Part shown: positions 29,401 to 35,224 of the stretch, one piece after another
How positions within the stretch are numbered: the stretch's first letter is position 1
Layout: the number at the start of each line of letters is the position of its first letter
NCBI GenBank assembly: GCA_963664035.2
Contig: OY760867.2
Coordinates: forward strand, 558,001-622,000
Reading direction: 5' to 3'
DNA: 64,000 nt
DNA from: G958296245 sp963664035
GTDB taxonomy: Bacteria > Chloroflexota > Dehalococcoidia > Lucifugimonadales > G958296245
Notes under the pieces: generated by a model
What the model was told of the DNA's origin: nothing
Databases searched by the model: none
The model's input: the letters and a program-made list of their open reading frames with translations, nothing else
Program-made: the position numbers and the translations under genes

Positions 29401-32097
29401 GATCGAGTCGTCGAGGCCGCCGGGGTCCGTCGCGGTGTAGTGCAGGTAGTACCAATTCCCCTTCAAGGGAGGATGCCTGAGGGTCGTCACGGCGTAGCCG
29501 CTGGAATTGATGGTGGTCCTGACCATGTCGGTCGAACCCGCCGTGAAGGTCATCGTGTCCCCGTCCGGGTCGACGAAGTGGACGTTGTGGCCGCTGCTGG
29601 GGGCAAAGGTGATGTTGCCGCTGTAGCAGTTCGGGCCGTAGTGGGACCAGAGCTGCGCGAGAAGCTGGGCCTTGTTGGACTTGATGTTGGCGTAGGGCGG
29701 GTAGTTCCCCGTCGTGTCCGCCACCATGAAGATGAGGTTCGCGTGCGTGCCCTTGTTGGTGGCCGCGGCGTTGTAGACGAATACCTTGGCGCTGAAGTCG
29801 CCGGTGGGCGTGCCGCTGATGGTGCGGGTGCTGCCGTTCCAGGACAGCCCCGGGGGCAGGTCCAGCCTGTTGCTCTGGCCCGAGTTCACCAGCGAGTAGA
29901 CGATGTGGTCGGCGCCGGTGGCCGCCGGCAGTTGCACGTTCACCGCCGTGCCCTGCTGCCACTTCTGGTCGGTGGGCGTGGTGACCCAGGAGAGCCCCGC
30001 CTGGATCTTCGCGCCCTGTGCGCTGACCAGACCCTCCGTCACCTCGACGCCGAACGACAGCGCGGCGGTGTCCGTCCCGTCGGTGGCGGTGTAGTAGTAC
30101 GTGGCCTTGGTCGTCGTCGCCGTGGGCGTGCCGCTGATCGTGCGCGCCGAGGCGTCGAACGAGAGGCCGTCGGGCAGCGAGGGCGACAGCGAGTAGGTCG
30201 TCGTGCCGTTGCCGCCCGTCGCGGCGGGCAGCGTCAGCGTGGCGATGGGCAGGTCCTTGATCCAGGACTGGTCGGCGACGGCCGCGCCGCCGAAGGAGAA
30301 GCCGGGCGCCTCCGTCACCTCTATGTCGAAGGACAGCGTCGCGGTCTCCTCGCCGTAGGCGGCCGTGTAGGTGTAGCTGGCGCCGGTCGACGTCGCCGTG
30401 GGCGTCCCGCTGACGGTGCGGGCCAGGGCGTCGAAGGACAGCCCAGCCGGAAGCTCGGGCGAGAGCGAGTACGTGACCGCGCCGACGGTCGCGGAAGCGC
30501 CGTCCGAATCCCGGCTGGCCGCGGGCAGCGTCAGCGTCTCGATCTCCGCGTCCACGACGTAGCTCTGGTCGTCGACGGTCGCGGCGCCGAAGGAGAGGGA
30601 GGTGGCCTGGGTCGCGGCGGGGATGGTGGTGTTGGGCTTGAGGGCCGAGCCTTGGCCCCTGCGCCAGACCTGGAGAATGACGCCGTACCCCGTCTGCGCG
30701 TCGAGGCCGGTGACCGTAACAGGACCTGTGGAGTCGGCGTTGTAGTAGGCGTCGCTCGTGAAGACGTTGTTCGAGCACGTGCCGCCGATGAAGCTGGCAT
30801 CGGGGCAGACGACGAAGCGGTAGTAGCCGAAGTCGCCGCCCGTGTACTTCGTCCAGGAGACCGTCGCGGTGGTCGCGTCCGCTCCCCTCGTCGCCGTCAC
30901 GCTAGGCGCGGGCGCGGGAGTCGGCGTGGTCTCGGGCGGCGTCCACGGCCAGGCGGCCGGGGAGTTGCGCCAGCCGCTGTCGCCGGCGGAGTTGCGGGCG
31001 CGCACCCCCACGACGTACGTCTCGTCGTTATCGACGCCCCTGATCGTGATGCTCGCGTCCGGGTGATTGAGGTCCGCTAGGCTCCAGCTGCGCTTGCCGT
31101 CCGAGCTGTAGGTGACGTGGTAGCTAGTCGCCCCGTCCACCGCCGGCCAGCTCGCCGTCAGCACGCTGTTGGTCCGCGACACCGACACCGAGGACGGCTT
31201 GGCGGGCGGCTTGACCGGCTTCGGCGTAGGCGTTGCCGTCGGGTCGGGCGTCTGCCCGGGTGTCGGCTCGGGCGTCGGCGAGAGCTGGGAGCACTCTTTG
31301 GAAACGATGGTGATGGATGCGAAGCCATCGCGCGGGGCCTGCTGCTGGCAGCCCGGCTCAGGCGTGGGCGTAGTCTTGGGCGGTGCGAACGGCCCGGCGG
31401 CCGGCGAGTTGCGCCAGCCGCTGTCGCCGCCGGAGTTGCGGGCGCGCACCCCCACGACGTACGTCTTGGCGTTATCGACGCTGATGGCGATGCTTGTGCC
31501 GGAGTGGTTCAGGGCCGCCAGGCTCCAACTGCGCTCGCCGTCCGAGCTGTAGGTGACGTGGTAGCTAGTCGCGCCGTCCACCGCAGGCCAGCTCGCCGCC
31601 AGGGTCCCGTCGGCCCGCGACACCGACACCGAGGACGGCGTGGCGGGAGGCTTGGGCGTGGGCTGGCTGAGAGCCGAGATGGTGTCGTAGAAGCGCAGCA
31701 TCGGCTCGCCGCCGGTGCGCCACACCTGGAGGATCACGCCGTAGCTCGTGTAGCGGTCCAGGCCCGTGGCGGTCACCGGGCCGGTGAAGCTCGCGTCGAA
31801 GTAGGCGTCGCTGACGAAGACGTTGTTGGAGCAGGTGCCCCCGATGAAGTGGGCGCTGGGGCATACGACGAACCTGTAGTACTCGAAGTCCCTCGAGCCG
31901 TAGGACGACCAGGACACCTTGGCGGTTGTCCCGTCGCCGCTGCGCTTGGCGGAGAGCGAGACGCTGGAGTCCGCCTCCGCGCCGATGGGCAGGAAGGCCC
32001 CCGCCATCAGCGCCAATAGCAAGGCCGGCATGAGCACTCGCCTCATGCCGGCCATGATGCTGCGAACGGCGTTATCCTTATAGCTCACGAACTTCAT
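20467..32097 (-). CDS. Giant cadherin-like/FN3-repeat surface protein (about 3,876 residues)
   Basis: A predicted giant exported adhesin. Residues 1-42 form a signal peptide (Arg19, Arg20, hydrophobic core VLMPALLLALMAGAFLP). Two or three FN3-type domains with Pro/Thr linkers follow, then two Ig-like (He_PIG) repeats (LPAGLSFDALARTVSGTPTA, about residues 500-680). From about residue 915 to 3,800 cadherin-like domains (AENSAAGTNVGAAVTATD ... YEAKSSYSVTV) alternate with FN3 domains (SWTAPTMTGKPAIDDYDVQY); I count about 16 cadherin-type starts. The C-terminus is a membrane segment (LVSWLWLLLALLLTVLWIVY) followed by RRRRR. The start at 32097 follows AAGGGGGG; an upstream in-frame start at 32136 lacks one. 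Conserved DxD and DxE residues suggest calcium binding. Several repeats are nearly identical at the DNA level. It likely mediates adhesion or aggregation. Confidence 0.88.
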   Translation of the reverse strand: MKFVSYKDNAVRSIMAGMRRVLMPALLLALMAGAFLPIGAEADSSVSLSAKRSGDGTTAKVSWSSYGSRDFEYYRFVVCPSAHFIGGTCSNNVFVSDAYFDASFTGPVTATGLDRYTSYGVILQVWRTGGEPMLRFYDTISALSQPTPKPPATPSSVSVSRADGTLAASWPAVDGATSYHVTYSSDGERSWSLAALNHSGTSIAISVDNAKTYVVGVRARNSGGDSGWRNSPAAGPFAPPKTTPTPEPGCQQQAPRDGFASITIVSKECSQLSPTPEPTPGQTPDPTATPTPKPVKPPAKPSSVSVSRTNSVLTASWPAVDGATSYHVTYSSDGKRSWSLADLNHPDASITIRGVDNDETYVVGVRARNSAGDSGWRNSPAAWPWTPPETTPTPAPAPSVTATRGADATTATVSWTKYTGGDFGYYRFVVCPDASFIGGTCSNNVFTSDAYYNADSTGPVTVTGLDAQTGYGVILQVWRRGQGSALKPNTTIPAATQATSLSFGAATVDDQSYVVDAEIETLTLPAASRDSDGASATVGAVTYSLSPELPAGLSFDALARTVSGTPTATSTGASYTYTAAYGEETATLSFDIEVTEAPGFSFGGAAVADQSWIKDLPIATLTLPAATGGNGTTTYSLSPSLPDGLSFDASARTISGTPTATTTKATYYYTATDGTDTAALSFGVEVTEGLVSAQGAKIQAGLSWVTTPTDQKWQQGTAVNVQLPAATGADHIVYSLVNSGQSNRLDLPPGLSWNGSTRTISGTPTGDFSAKVFVYNAAATNKGTHANLIFMVADTTGNYPPYANIKSNKAQLLAQLWSHYGPNCYSGNITFAPSSGHNVHFVDPDGDTMTFTAGSTDMVRTTINSSGYAVTTLRHPPLKGNWYYLHYTATDPGGLDDSIQLGIQTFECTDTMNITENKPKGTVVGTLGGGNASEGNSFSLSGDAATHFAIDSTTGQITASSTLDYETKTSYSGSFQYRVTNAGNAWAGGSIRINVRDIRAPNVDRPTLAQNSTNPTTALDVSWTAPTPMTGTTLVDYDVRYREWTTSTWTEMPDTTNSTTTSTTITGLTAGKEYEVQVRSEIADEGPGHWSGSSLILYLAENTAVSGNVGGKFNVNATDYYPLSFTLGGTDGSKFKLSTDTGYKTAQWAQIQVKAGNVPNYESKSSYSLTLRAVENNLQRNILDITYSVLIIVTDVNEAPELPATATRTIAENSAVGTNVGAAVTATDEDGVAKYNTLAYSLSGTDAGKFDIGTTTGQIAAKSAFNYEAKSSYSVTVNVTDGKDASGATDTAIDDTVAVTINVTDANEAPSFASATTTLSIAENSAAGTNVGAAVTATDPDTVAKFNTLAYTLSGTDAGNFDIGSSSGQITVKSGKVPDYEAKTSHSVTVHVTDGKNGSGTADTSADDTIAVTITVTDVAEPPAAPTLTVAPHSTTPTTKISASWTAPTMTGKPALSGYDVQYKLADDSSWTTHTFTGTGTATTLAGLTAGKSYDVRVRAKNDEGDSGWATGRAVTDGAAVTRSVAENSPAGTNVGAAVTATSTNTSYSYTHALGGTDAGKFEIGSGTGQITVKSGTSLDYETKNSYSVTVTVTAAAAGVQSQSLDPNAPGDYVVPVTINVTDVNETPTIDDGATTTRSVSENSAAGSNVGAAVTATDPDGDTLYYSLTGADASKFAVGQTTGQITVGNGTTLDYESGTTSYSVTVNVTDREAEDGTADTAIDDTVAVTINVTDVAEPPAAPAAPTVAKNAGAPRTKLDVSWTAPTMTGKPAIDDYDVQYRKHGDSTWSSHSFSGTGTATTIASLTAGKSYEVQVRAVNAEGDGAWSDSGTAITDGGGVTRSVAENSAAGANVGAAVTATANPNSYTLTHTMSGTDAGKFTIESGTGQIKVKSGTALNYESGNISYSVVVTVKAAAAGANAQSLDPNAPGDYVVPVTINVTDVDEPPPAPDTPSVWQHSPSPKTELDVSWTAPDVTGKPAITDYDVRYKKSATSTWSAWTHNGTSTTARLTGLTEGTRYEVQVRAVNDEGEGAWSVSGNAETQDKNVHSDFPAATTTRSIAENSAAGTNVGAPITGTDTEGHTLYYTLTGTDGGKFDVGLNTGQVKVKTGHVPNYEAKTSYSVVVQVSDRKDTDDNPDTVIDDTIEVTVYVTDVAEPPVKPAAPSVSANTATPASKLDVSWTAPDMTGKPAISDYDVQYRLSGGSSWTDLGFTGTGTTTGITGLTAGKSYDVQVRATNAEGTGDWSNSGVAITTAGGVTREIAENSPAGTNVGAAVTATSTAYTYSHSLSGTDAGSFTIESATGQVKVKSGTVLDYESNKTSYSVVVTVRAASAGAQAQGASVDPNAPGDYVVPVTINVTDVSETPEFPSDTAARSVAENSAAGTNVGAVVTATDQDGDTLEYSLAGTDADEFEIGSGTGQITVKSGHVPDYEAKSSYSVTVQVTDNEDDSGNPDTAIDDTIAVTINVTDVAEPPAAPDGPTMKQNADSPSSALDVRWDAPDMTGKPAITDYDVRYRKTGTSTIAWTSHSFTGTAASTTIAGLAKGTRYEVQVKAINDEGESGWSTSGSTRTLAIEKASVQVPENATGGTAVSGSLPAVDSDGHAVAYAITSDEVVGGGASASSQGGTQHGEFTINSTTGQILVRQGANLNYEQSHSHVITVTASHADRNDPDHDMINAVITVTIAINDVAEPPAAPDAPDLFQGSDRYRTLDVSWTAPDMTGKPAITDYDVEYRLAGGSWVDLSFDGTETSDTITGLTPGVEYEARVRASNAEGTGLWSDPGAGFTKVLPSADDITNPPGQPDAPSVSPAGSSPQTALSVTWTAPADNGSAITGYNIRYRVDGAKSWSSGSSTVTGTVIGGLTEETTYEAQVQAINGMGKSAWSASGRGSTTAYPAATVVDEYQAAPVQQQGPVESRPSSPSNGDAKLKTKTALTFRVAENSPADTSVGTPVEATDADGDALTWSISGADEFTIDAATGQIMVASGAALDYETKNSYAVTVGVSDGLDADGNADASVDDTTEVTILVTDVAEPPARPDAPSVSANAASPTSALTVGWSAPGNGGGPAITGYDLRYRAKGSSSWTSDSSTVTGAVITGLASDTTYEVQVRAVNDEGVSEWSASGEGATEEGATEKANAAPTFPSGVARQVSENSAAGTLVGDPVTATDADGDALSYSLSGASEFAIDAGTGQISVAAGAVLDYETKSSYAVTVSASDGSADATVAVTIRVTDVDESAAVAFTSGSVTRQVSENSAVGTLVGDPVTADGDALSYTLSGASEFAIDVDTGQISVASGAVLDYESVSSYGVTVRASDGSSDSAAISVTIGVTDVDEPPSRPDAPSVSAAADTPTSALNVGWDAPSNGDGPAITGYDLRYRAQGDTDWQSDSSTATGAVITGLASGTTYEVQVRAINDEGKSEWSESGDGATEKPNAAPTFPSGASREIAENSAAGTAVGDPVAAVDADGDALSYTLSGASEFVIDAETGQISVATGAVLDHETIHSYGVTVSVSDGVNAAVSAKVTIRVTDVDEPPSRPDAPSVSAAADTPTSELTVSWSAPANGGGPAITGYDLRYRAEGTVSWTYHPVVGTATSAAIAGLESDTTYEAQVRAINDEGASEWSESGAGATAKPNAAPTFPSGASREIAENSAAGTSVGQPVTASDADGDALSYTLSGASEFAIDADTGQISVAAGASLDYETKSSYVVTVSVSDGLGADGNADAAVDATVEVTIGVTDVDESVAEPNGPPSVTAPADKEYRQGETIASFAIAVSDPDGDAVEVSLSGLPGGLSYSGGKVSGTVSSDATAATYTVTITASDGVNAAVTAEFDIEVSEPGVLVLLADLSLVSWLWLLLALLLTVLWIVYRRRRRLKHNPV

Positions 32098-32211
32098 CGA
32101 CTGCCCCCCTTGTCGAATCGGTTCCCGTGATGGCAAGTGCTGCCTCAGGAACTAGGTATGCTACCTACGATTGCTATGTAGATTCATTACTGCCACAACG
32201 TTCTGGAGGGC

Positions 32212-32240
32212 ATACTAATCCCTATCGACACGATTGTCAA
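32212..32240 (-). promoter_or_regulatory. Promoter of the giant surface-protein gene
   Basis: Minus strand TTGACA (32240 to 32235), 17 bases, TAGTAT (32217 to 32212). It leaves a leader of about 105 bases before the ATG at 32097. Confidence 0.75.
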
Positions 32241-32309
32241 CCCCTGATTTACCCTAATCAATCGTACTCCCACCAAACAGGCAAGACCCCCAACGAATGC
32301 CTCTCAGTA

Positions 32310-32395
32310 CGGTTGGCGAGAATGCAGGTTGCCGTGAGTACGGTTGCCGGAGTACCGTTGGCGAGAGTGCCGGTTGCCAAGAGTACGGTCGAAAC
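32310..32395. repeat. Degenerate repeats around GAGTACGGTTGCC
   Basis: Four to five imperfect copies of a roughly 21-base unit related to GAGTACGGTTGCC or GAGAGTGCCGGTTGCC precede the 24-bp array. I see no gene in 32241-32731 other than these repeats. Confidence 0.6.
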
Positions 32396-32400
32396 AGCCT

Positions 32401-32668
32401 CCCCACGTCGTAGGGGCGGGTTCTCCCCACGTCGTAGGGGCGGGTTCTCCCCACGTCGTAGGGGCGGGTTCTCCCCACGTCGTAGGGCGGGTTCTCCCCA
32501 CGTCGTAGGGGCGGGTTCTCCCCACGTCGTAGGGGCGGGTTCTCCCCACGTCGTAGGGCGGGTTCTCCCCACGTCGTAGGGGCGGGTTCTCCCCACGTCG
32601 TAGGGGCGGGTTCTCCCCACGTCGTAGGGCGGGTTCTCCCCACGTCGTAGGGGCGGGTTTGAAACCCG
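32401..32668. repeat. Tandem array of 24/23-bp units, eleven copies, ending in a palindrome
   Basis: Eleven head-to-tail copies of a unit beginning CCCCACGTCGTAGGGGCGGG. Unit lengths run 24,24,24,23,24,24,23,24,24,23, then a final copy, so a 71-bp higher-order unit (24+24+23) is itself repeated. Units 4, 7 and 10 lack the same G. The last copy runs into GGGCGGGTTTGAAACCCGCCC, a palindrome of the interspersed short-repeat type. There are no spacers, so it is not CRISPR. Confidence 0.95.
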
Positions 32669-32731
32669 CCCTATCCCGCCCTATGAAGGGATGGGGTGGG
32701 TCTTGACCGAGCGTGCTATGCTGGAGGGGTC

Positions 32732-33106
32732 ATGGCTACGGCGACCCGGCACATGGAGATCAGCGGCATGTTCCTCGAACAGGCCCAGTTGGAGTTCTCA
32801 AGGGGCGACCTGCTCCAGGCGTCGGAGAAGGCATGGGGATCGGTGGCCCACTGCGTCAAGTCCGTGGCGCGCGAAAGAGGTTGGCCGAACAGCTCGCACG
32901 GCGACGTGCTCAAGAACGCCAGGAAGCTGGTGCGCCTGGGGTCCGACCCCGACGGCCACGGCAGGATGCTCGTGGCCATGAACGCCCTGCACGTCAACTT
33001 CTACGAGGAGCACCTGGAGTCGGACGACGTCGAACGCGCCATCAGGGACGCAAAGATCCTGGTGGACGAGATGACGGCGGTGAGCAGGGGCGCGGAAGGG
33101 CTCTAG
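32732..33106 (+). CDS. HEPN/PaREP1-like small helical protein
   Basis: A 124-residue protein with MEISGMFLEQAQLEFSRGDLLQASEKAWGSVAHCVKSVARERGW in its first half, which resembles PaREP1/HEPN-type helical proteins (AsEKaw..aAh..K..A..rgw). Related proteins include nucleotide-binding or RNA-cleaving modules and antitoxin-associated proteins, but the HEPN RxxxxH catalytic motif is not obvious here, so no activity is claimed. GGAGGGG lies 5-6 bases before the ATG. A truncated copy in the same orientation lies at 20094, on the far side of the giant gene. Confidence 0.65.
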   Translation: MATATRHMEISGMFLEQAQLEFSRGDLLQASEKAWGSVAHCVKSVARERGWPNSSHGDVLKNARKLVRLGSDPDGHGRMLVAMNALHVNFYEEHLESDDVERAIRDAKILVDEMTAVSRGAEGL

Positions 33107-33117
33107 GCAGCCCTCCC

Positions 33118-33145
33118 GGATTCCGGCTTTCGCCGGAATGACGAT
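33118..33145. repeat. REP-type hairpin
   Basis: ATTCCGGC and GCCGGAAT arms around a short loop, resembling the widespread REP/BIME type of intergenic palindrome. It lies directly after the HEPN-like gene. Confidence 0.65.
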
Positions 33146-33280
33146 TATCCAAAGGTCTCCTGTCCCGCGCCCTCCATTCGTCGTTGCAACACCCATCCGT
33201 CGTTCCGCGAAGCATGTCCCGTACCCCGATACGGGAGCGGGAACCCATCCCCGGCGCCTAGGTTCCAAGCCCGCACCACT

Positions 33281-33480
33281 GTCATTCCGAGCGCACTCCT
33301 GTCATTCCGAGCGCACTCCTGTCATTCCGAGCGCACTCCTGTCATTCCGAGCGCACTCCTGTCATTCCGAGCGCACTCCTGTCATTCCGAGCGCACTCCT
33401 GTCATTCCGAGCGCACTCCTGTCATTCCGAGCGCACTCCTGTCATTCCGAGCGCACTCCTGTCATTCCGAGCGCACTCCC
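33281..33480. repeat. Ten perfect tandem copies of a 20-bp unit
   Basis: GTCATTCCGAGCGCACTCCT is repeated ten times, nine copies identical and the tenth with one change. It then continues into the terminal sequence of the neighbouring inverted-repeat element (GTCATTCCGAGCGCAGCGAG), from which the array seems to have grown. Confidence 0.97.
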
Positions 33481-33481
33481 T

Positions 33482-33593
33482 GTCATTCCGAGCGCAGCGA
33501 GGAATCTAAGGCGTCTCCCTACAATTGACGTTGGACTCGCAGGCAGGGCCCTTAGATTCCTCTCTCCGCTGCGCTACGTTCGGAATGACAGTG
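33482..33593. repeat. MITE-like element with long imperfect inverted ends
   Basis: The left end (GTCATTCCGAGCGCAGCGAG then GAATCTAAG) and the right end (CTTAGATTC ... CGCTGCGCT ... CGGAATGAC) form an imperfect hairpin of about 110 bases. No coding frame is present. It resembles small non-autonomous palindromic elements common in intergenic DNA. Confidence 0.75.
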
Positions 33594-33614
33594 GCGGGAC
33601 AGGCAAACCGCAAC

Positions 33615-33644
33615 TTGACATTTAGGGCACGCATGTTCTATTCT
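33615..33644 (+). promoter_or_regulatory. Putative promoter of the phage-tail cassette
   Basis: TTGACA (33615-33620) and TATTCT (33639-33644) separated by 18 bases, about 60 bases before the tail-tube gene. It suggests the cassette can be transcribed by host polymerase. Confidence 0.5.
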
Positions 33645-33703
33645 CTGTCCACGGGGCATGGCGGGCGGGCGGCCCGCCCCCAACTATTGCCGGGGGGTGC
33701 GAG

Positions 33704-34141
33704 GTGGCGTTCTTCGATTCGAGGGCATCGAGGTTCCTTATATACGACGCGGGCGGGGTGAAGCGCGACCTGTCCGCCTACCTGACGGAGGTCGCGGGAC
33801 TACCGGGCGCGCGCGGGCTGACCGAGGTCACGGCCCTCGGCGACGGCGGCGCGTCTTTCGTGGCCGGCCTCGAGGAGGCGTCCATCGCGTTGAGAGGCCT
33901 CTTCGACGATACGGCGGCGGGCGGGCCGGACGCCGTGCTCGGCCCGCTGCGCGCCCACGCGAGCGCGGCGGCCTTCGAATACGGGCCCGCCGGCGCGTCC
34001 GGGCCCAGGTACTCCGGCAGGTGCTGGGTCGTCTCCTACGAGCTCCGAAGCCGCGTCGGCAGGCTGGTCGAGTGGACCGCGGCCCTCCAGGTCGACGGCG
34101 CCGTATCGCGCGCGGTAGCGGTACAGGGAGGCGGGCAATGA
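33704..34141 (+). CDS. Phage tail tube-like protein
   Basis: A 145-residue protein with the layout of siphophage-type tail tube (major tail) proteins: KRDLSAYLTEVAGLPGARG near residue 20, TALGDGGASFVAGLEEASIALRGLFDD at 43-70, FEYGPAG and a late VEWTAALQVDGAVSRA strand. Such proteins polymerise into the tail tube. It starts at a GTG following a G-rich site and its stop overlaps the next ATG (ATGA). It is the first gene of a short cassette with tail chaperone and minor tail genes, but no capsid, portal or terminase gene lies in the window. Confidence 0.8.
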   Translation: MAFFDSRASRFLIYDAGGVKRDLSAYLTEVAGLPGARGLTEVTALGDGGASFVAGLEEASIALRGLFDDTAAGGPDAVLGPLRAHASAAAFEYGPAGASGPRYSGRCWVVSYELRSRVGRLVEWTAALQVDGAVSRAVAVQGGGQ

Positions 34142-34656
34142 GCGCGAGCGTGAAGCGCATAGAGCTGCCGTCCGGGCGGTGGTGGGAGATCGAGAAGCGG
34201 CCCCGGTGGAAGCACCTGCGGGCCGTCGCCTGCCTGAGCAGGCAGGCGGGCCGGCGCGACCGGGACGAGGACGACCTCGCCAACGATACGCTCGCCGCGC
34301 TGACGACCGCGTGGGGCTTCGAGGAGCCGGTCTGCGCGGCCGCAATGCGCAACAGGGCGCCGGACGACCTGGCGGCCGCCCTGGCCGAGGCGCTGCCGGC
34401 GATGGAGCGGCTGCTCACGGCCCGCGAGCGGAGGGCGGCGAAGTCGATGGCCCTGTTCGAAGGGCTGATGCGGGGCCGGGCGCCGGAGGACTTCGAGGAG
34501 GTCCGCCTGATGTCCAAGACGGGCTGGACCTGGCAGGAGCTCCAGGATACGCCGGCAGACGTGGTGGAGCTCATGTCGATCTACCTGTCGGTGGTCGAGG
34601 CGATGGAGACGGGCGGGTCCGTCGAAGCGAAGGAGGACGCCGATGGCGTCGCATGA
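34138..34656 (+). CDS. Phage tail assembly chaperone-like protein
   Basis: A 172-residue protein located directly after the tail tube gene, the usual place of tail assembly chaperones. It begins with a beta-hairpin (VKRIELPSGRWWEIEKRPRW) and continues as a helical domain with EDFEEVRLMSKTGWTWQELQDTP near residues 118-140, resembling chaperone proteins of tailed phages. It overlaps both its neighbours: ATGA with the preceding gene and 14 bases with the next. This tube-chaperone-overlap order is what siphophage tails show. Function is inferred mainly from position and general resemblance. Confidence 0.7.
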   Translation: MSASVKRIELPSGRWWEIEKRPRWKHLRAVACLSRQAGRRDRDEDDLANDTLAALTTAWGFEEPVCAAAMRNRAPDDLAAALAEALPAMERLLTARERRAAKSMALFEGLMRGRAPEDFEEVRLMSKTGWTWQELQDTPADVVELMSIYLSVVEAMETGGSVEAKEDADGVA

Positions 34657-34876
34657 CGAGAGGGCGGACGCGCTGAGGTCGCGGCTGGGCCGTACGGTCG
34701 CGTCCCTGCTGGCCGCCGGCGGGCCCGCGCCCCCGGCGGCGCGCCGCCCGGACACCCGCCCGGCGTCCGCGCCGCCGCCGCGAGGCACGGTCTCCGAAGA
34801 GAGGCTGCTGCGAGCCCTGGCCAGGGAGATGAGCCGCCTCATGGCCGAGGAAAACAGGCGCGGCGCAGGCGGCTAA
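34643..34876 (+). CDS. Small protein overlapping the tail chaperone
   Basis: A 77-residue charged protein with an Ala/Pro/Arg-rich middle and a helical end (EERLLRALAREMSRLMAEE). It overlaps the chaperone gene by 14 bases in another frame and has its own AAGGAGG at 34630, so it is translated separately rather than by obvious frameshifting. In tailed phages the second chaperone product lies exactly here, but it is normally longer, and the tape-measure gene that should follow is missing. It may be a remnant of either. Confidence 0.55.
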   Translation: MASHDERADALRSRLGRTVASLLAAGGPAPPAARRPDTRPASAPPPRGTVSEERLLRALAREMSRLMAEENRRGAGG

Positions 34877-35224
34877 CCACGTGTCTCATTCTGTCTCATC
34901 GCTGTCTAATCCTGTCTATTTCGTGTCTCATTCTGCCTCGTTCGTGTCTCCCACTGTCTCACGGCCCAAAGCTGAAATAGACGAAAAGAGACAAAATGGG
35001 ACACTTCCCAAGGAAATCTACCGGCCATCCCAAATCCCCACCGCCAGATTCAGCGCCATATCTATCGGCCATCACCCCGTAGGGGCTGGTTTCAAACCAG
35101 CCCTCCCCCTTGCCGTAGAACGTCACCACACCCCCATCCGTCTTTCCCGCGCCCCCATCCGTCTTTCCCGCGCCCGCGGGAATCCAGTCCCCGGCCTTGA
35201 CACTATAGGGAAGAGGAGGCAGAG
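34877..35224. other. Intergenic stretch with TGTCTCA repeats and interspersed repeat copies
   Basis: Bases 34882-34962 hold about nine degenerate copies of TGTCTCAT-like units, with inverted partners near 34980-35003 (AGACGAAAAGAGACAAAATG). Bases 35031-35128 are a copy of a repeat also present at 61988. Bases 35133-35174 hold a 20-bp unit (CCCCCATCCGTCTTTCCCGC) twice. The open frame across the region is built from these repeats and is not supported as a gene. Confidence 0.75.
35031..35128. repeat. Interspersed repeat, copy 1
   Basis: About 95 bases, over 90% identical to 61988-62085. Both contain the palindrome GGCTGGTTTCAAACCAGCC (or its AGCTGG variant). They are non-coding and probably dispersed by a REP-type mechanism. 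Confidence 0.85.

Noticed and set aside
25237..31080. A 1,947-codon plus-strand open frame opposite the giant gene
   Set aside because: It is the antisense shadow of the repetitive, high-GC cadherin/FN3 gene, which has signal peptide, domains, promoter and terminator; the plus-strand product is Arg/His-rich low complexity without domains.
32254..32643. Open frames of 81-129 codons across the 24-bp array (minus strand)
   Set aside because: They only read through the repeats; the 71-bp higher-order unit shifts phase, so all three frames are open in the same way.
32401..32668. Possible CRISPR array
   Set aside because: The units are directly adjacent, without unique spacers, and no cas gene is in the window. 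The arrays at 33281 and 37831 fail for the same reason.
33138..33509. 123-codon frame across the 20-bp array
   Set aside because: It encodes only the SFRAHSCHSERTPVIPSALL-type echo of the 20-bp repeat and begins inside a REP-type hairpin.
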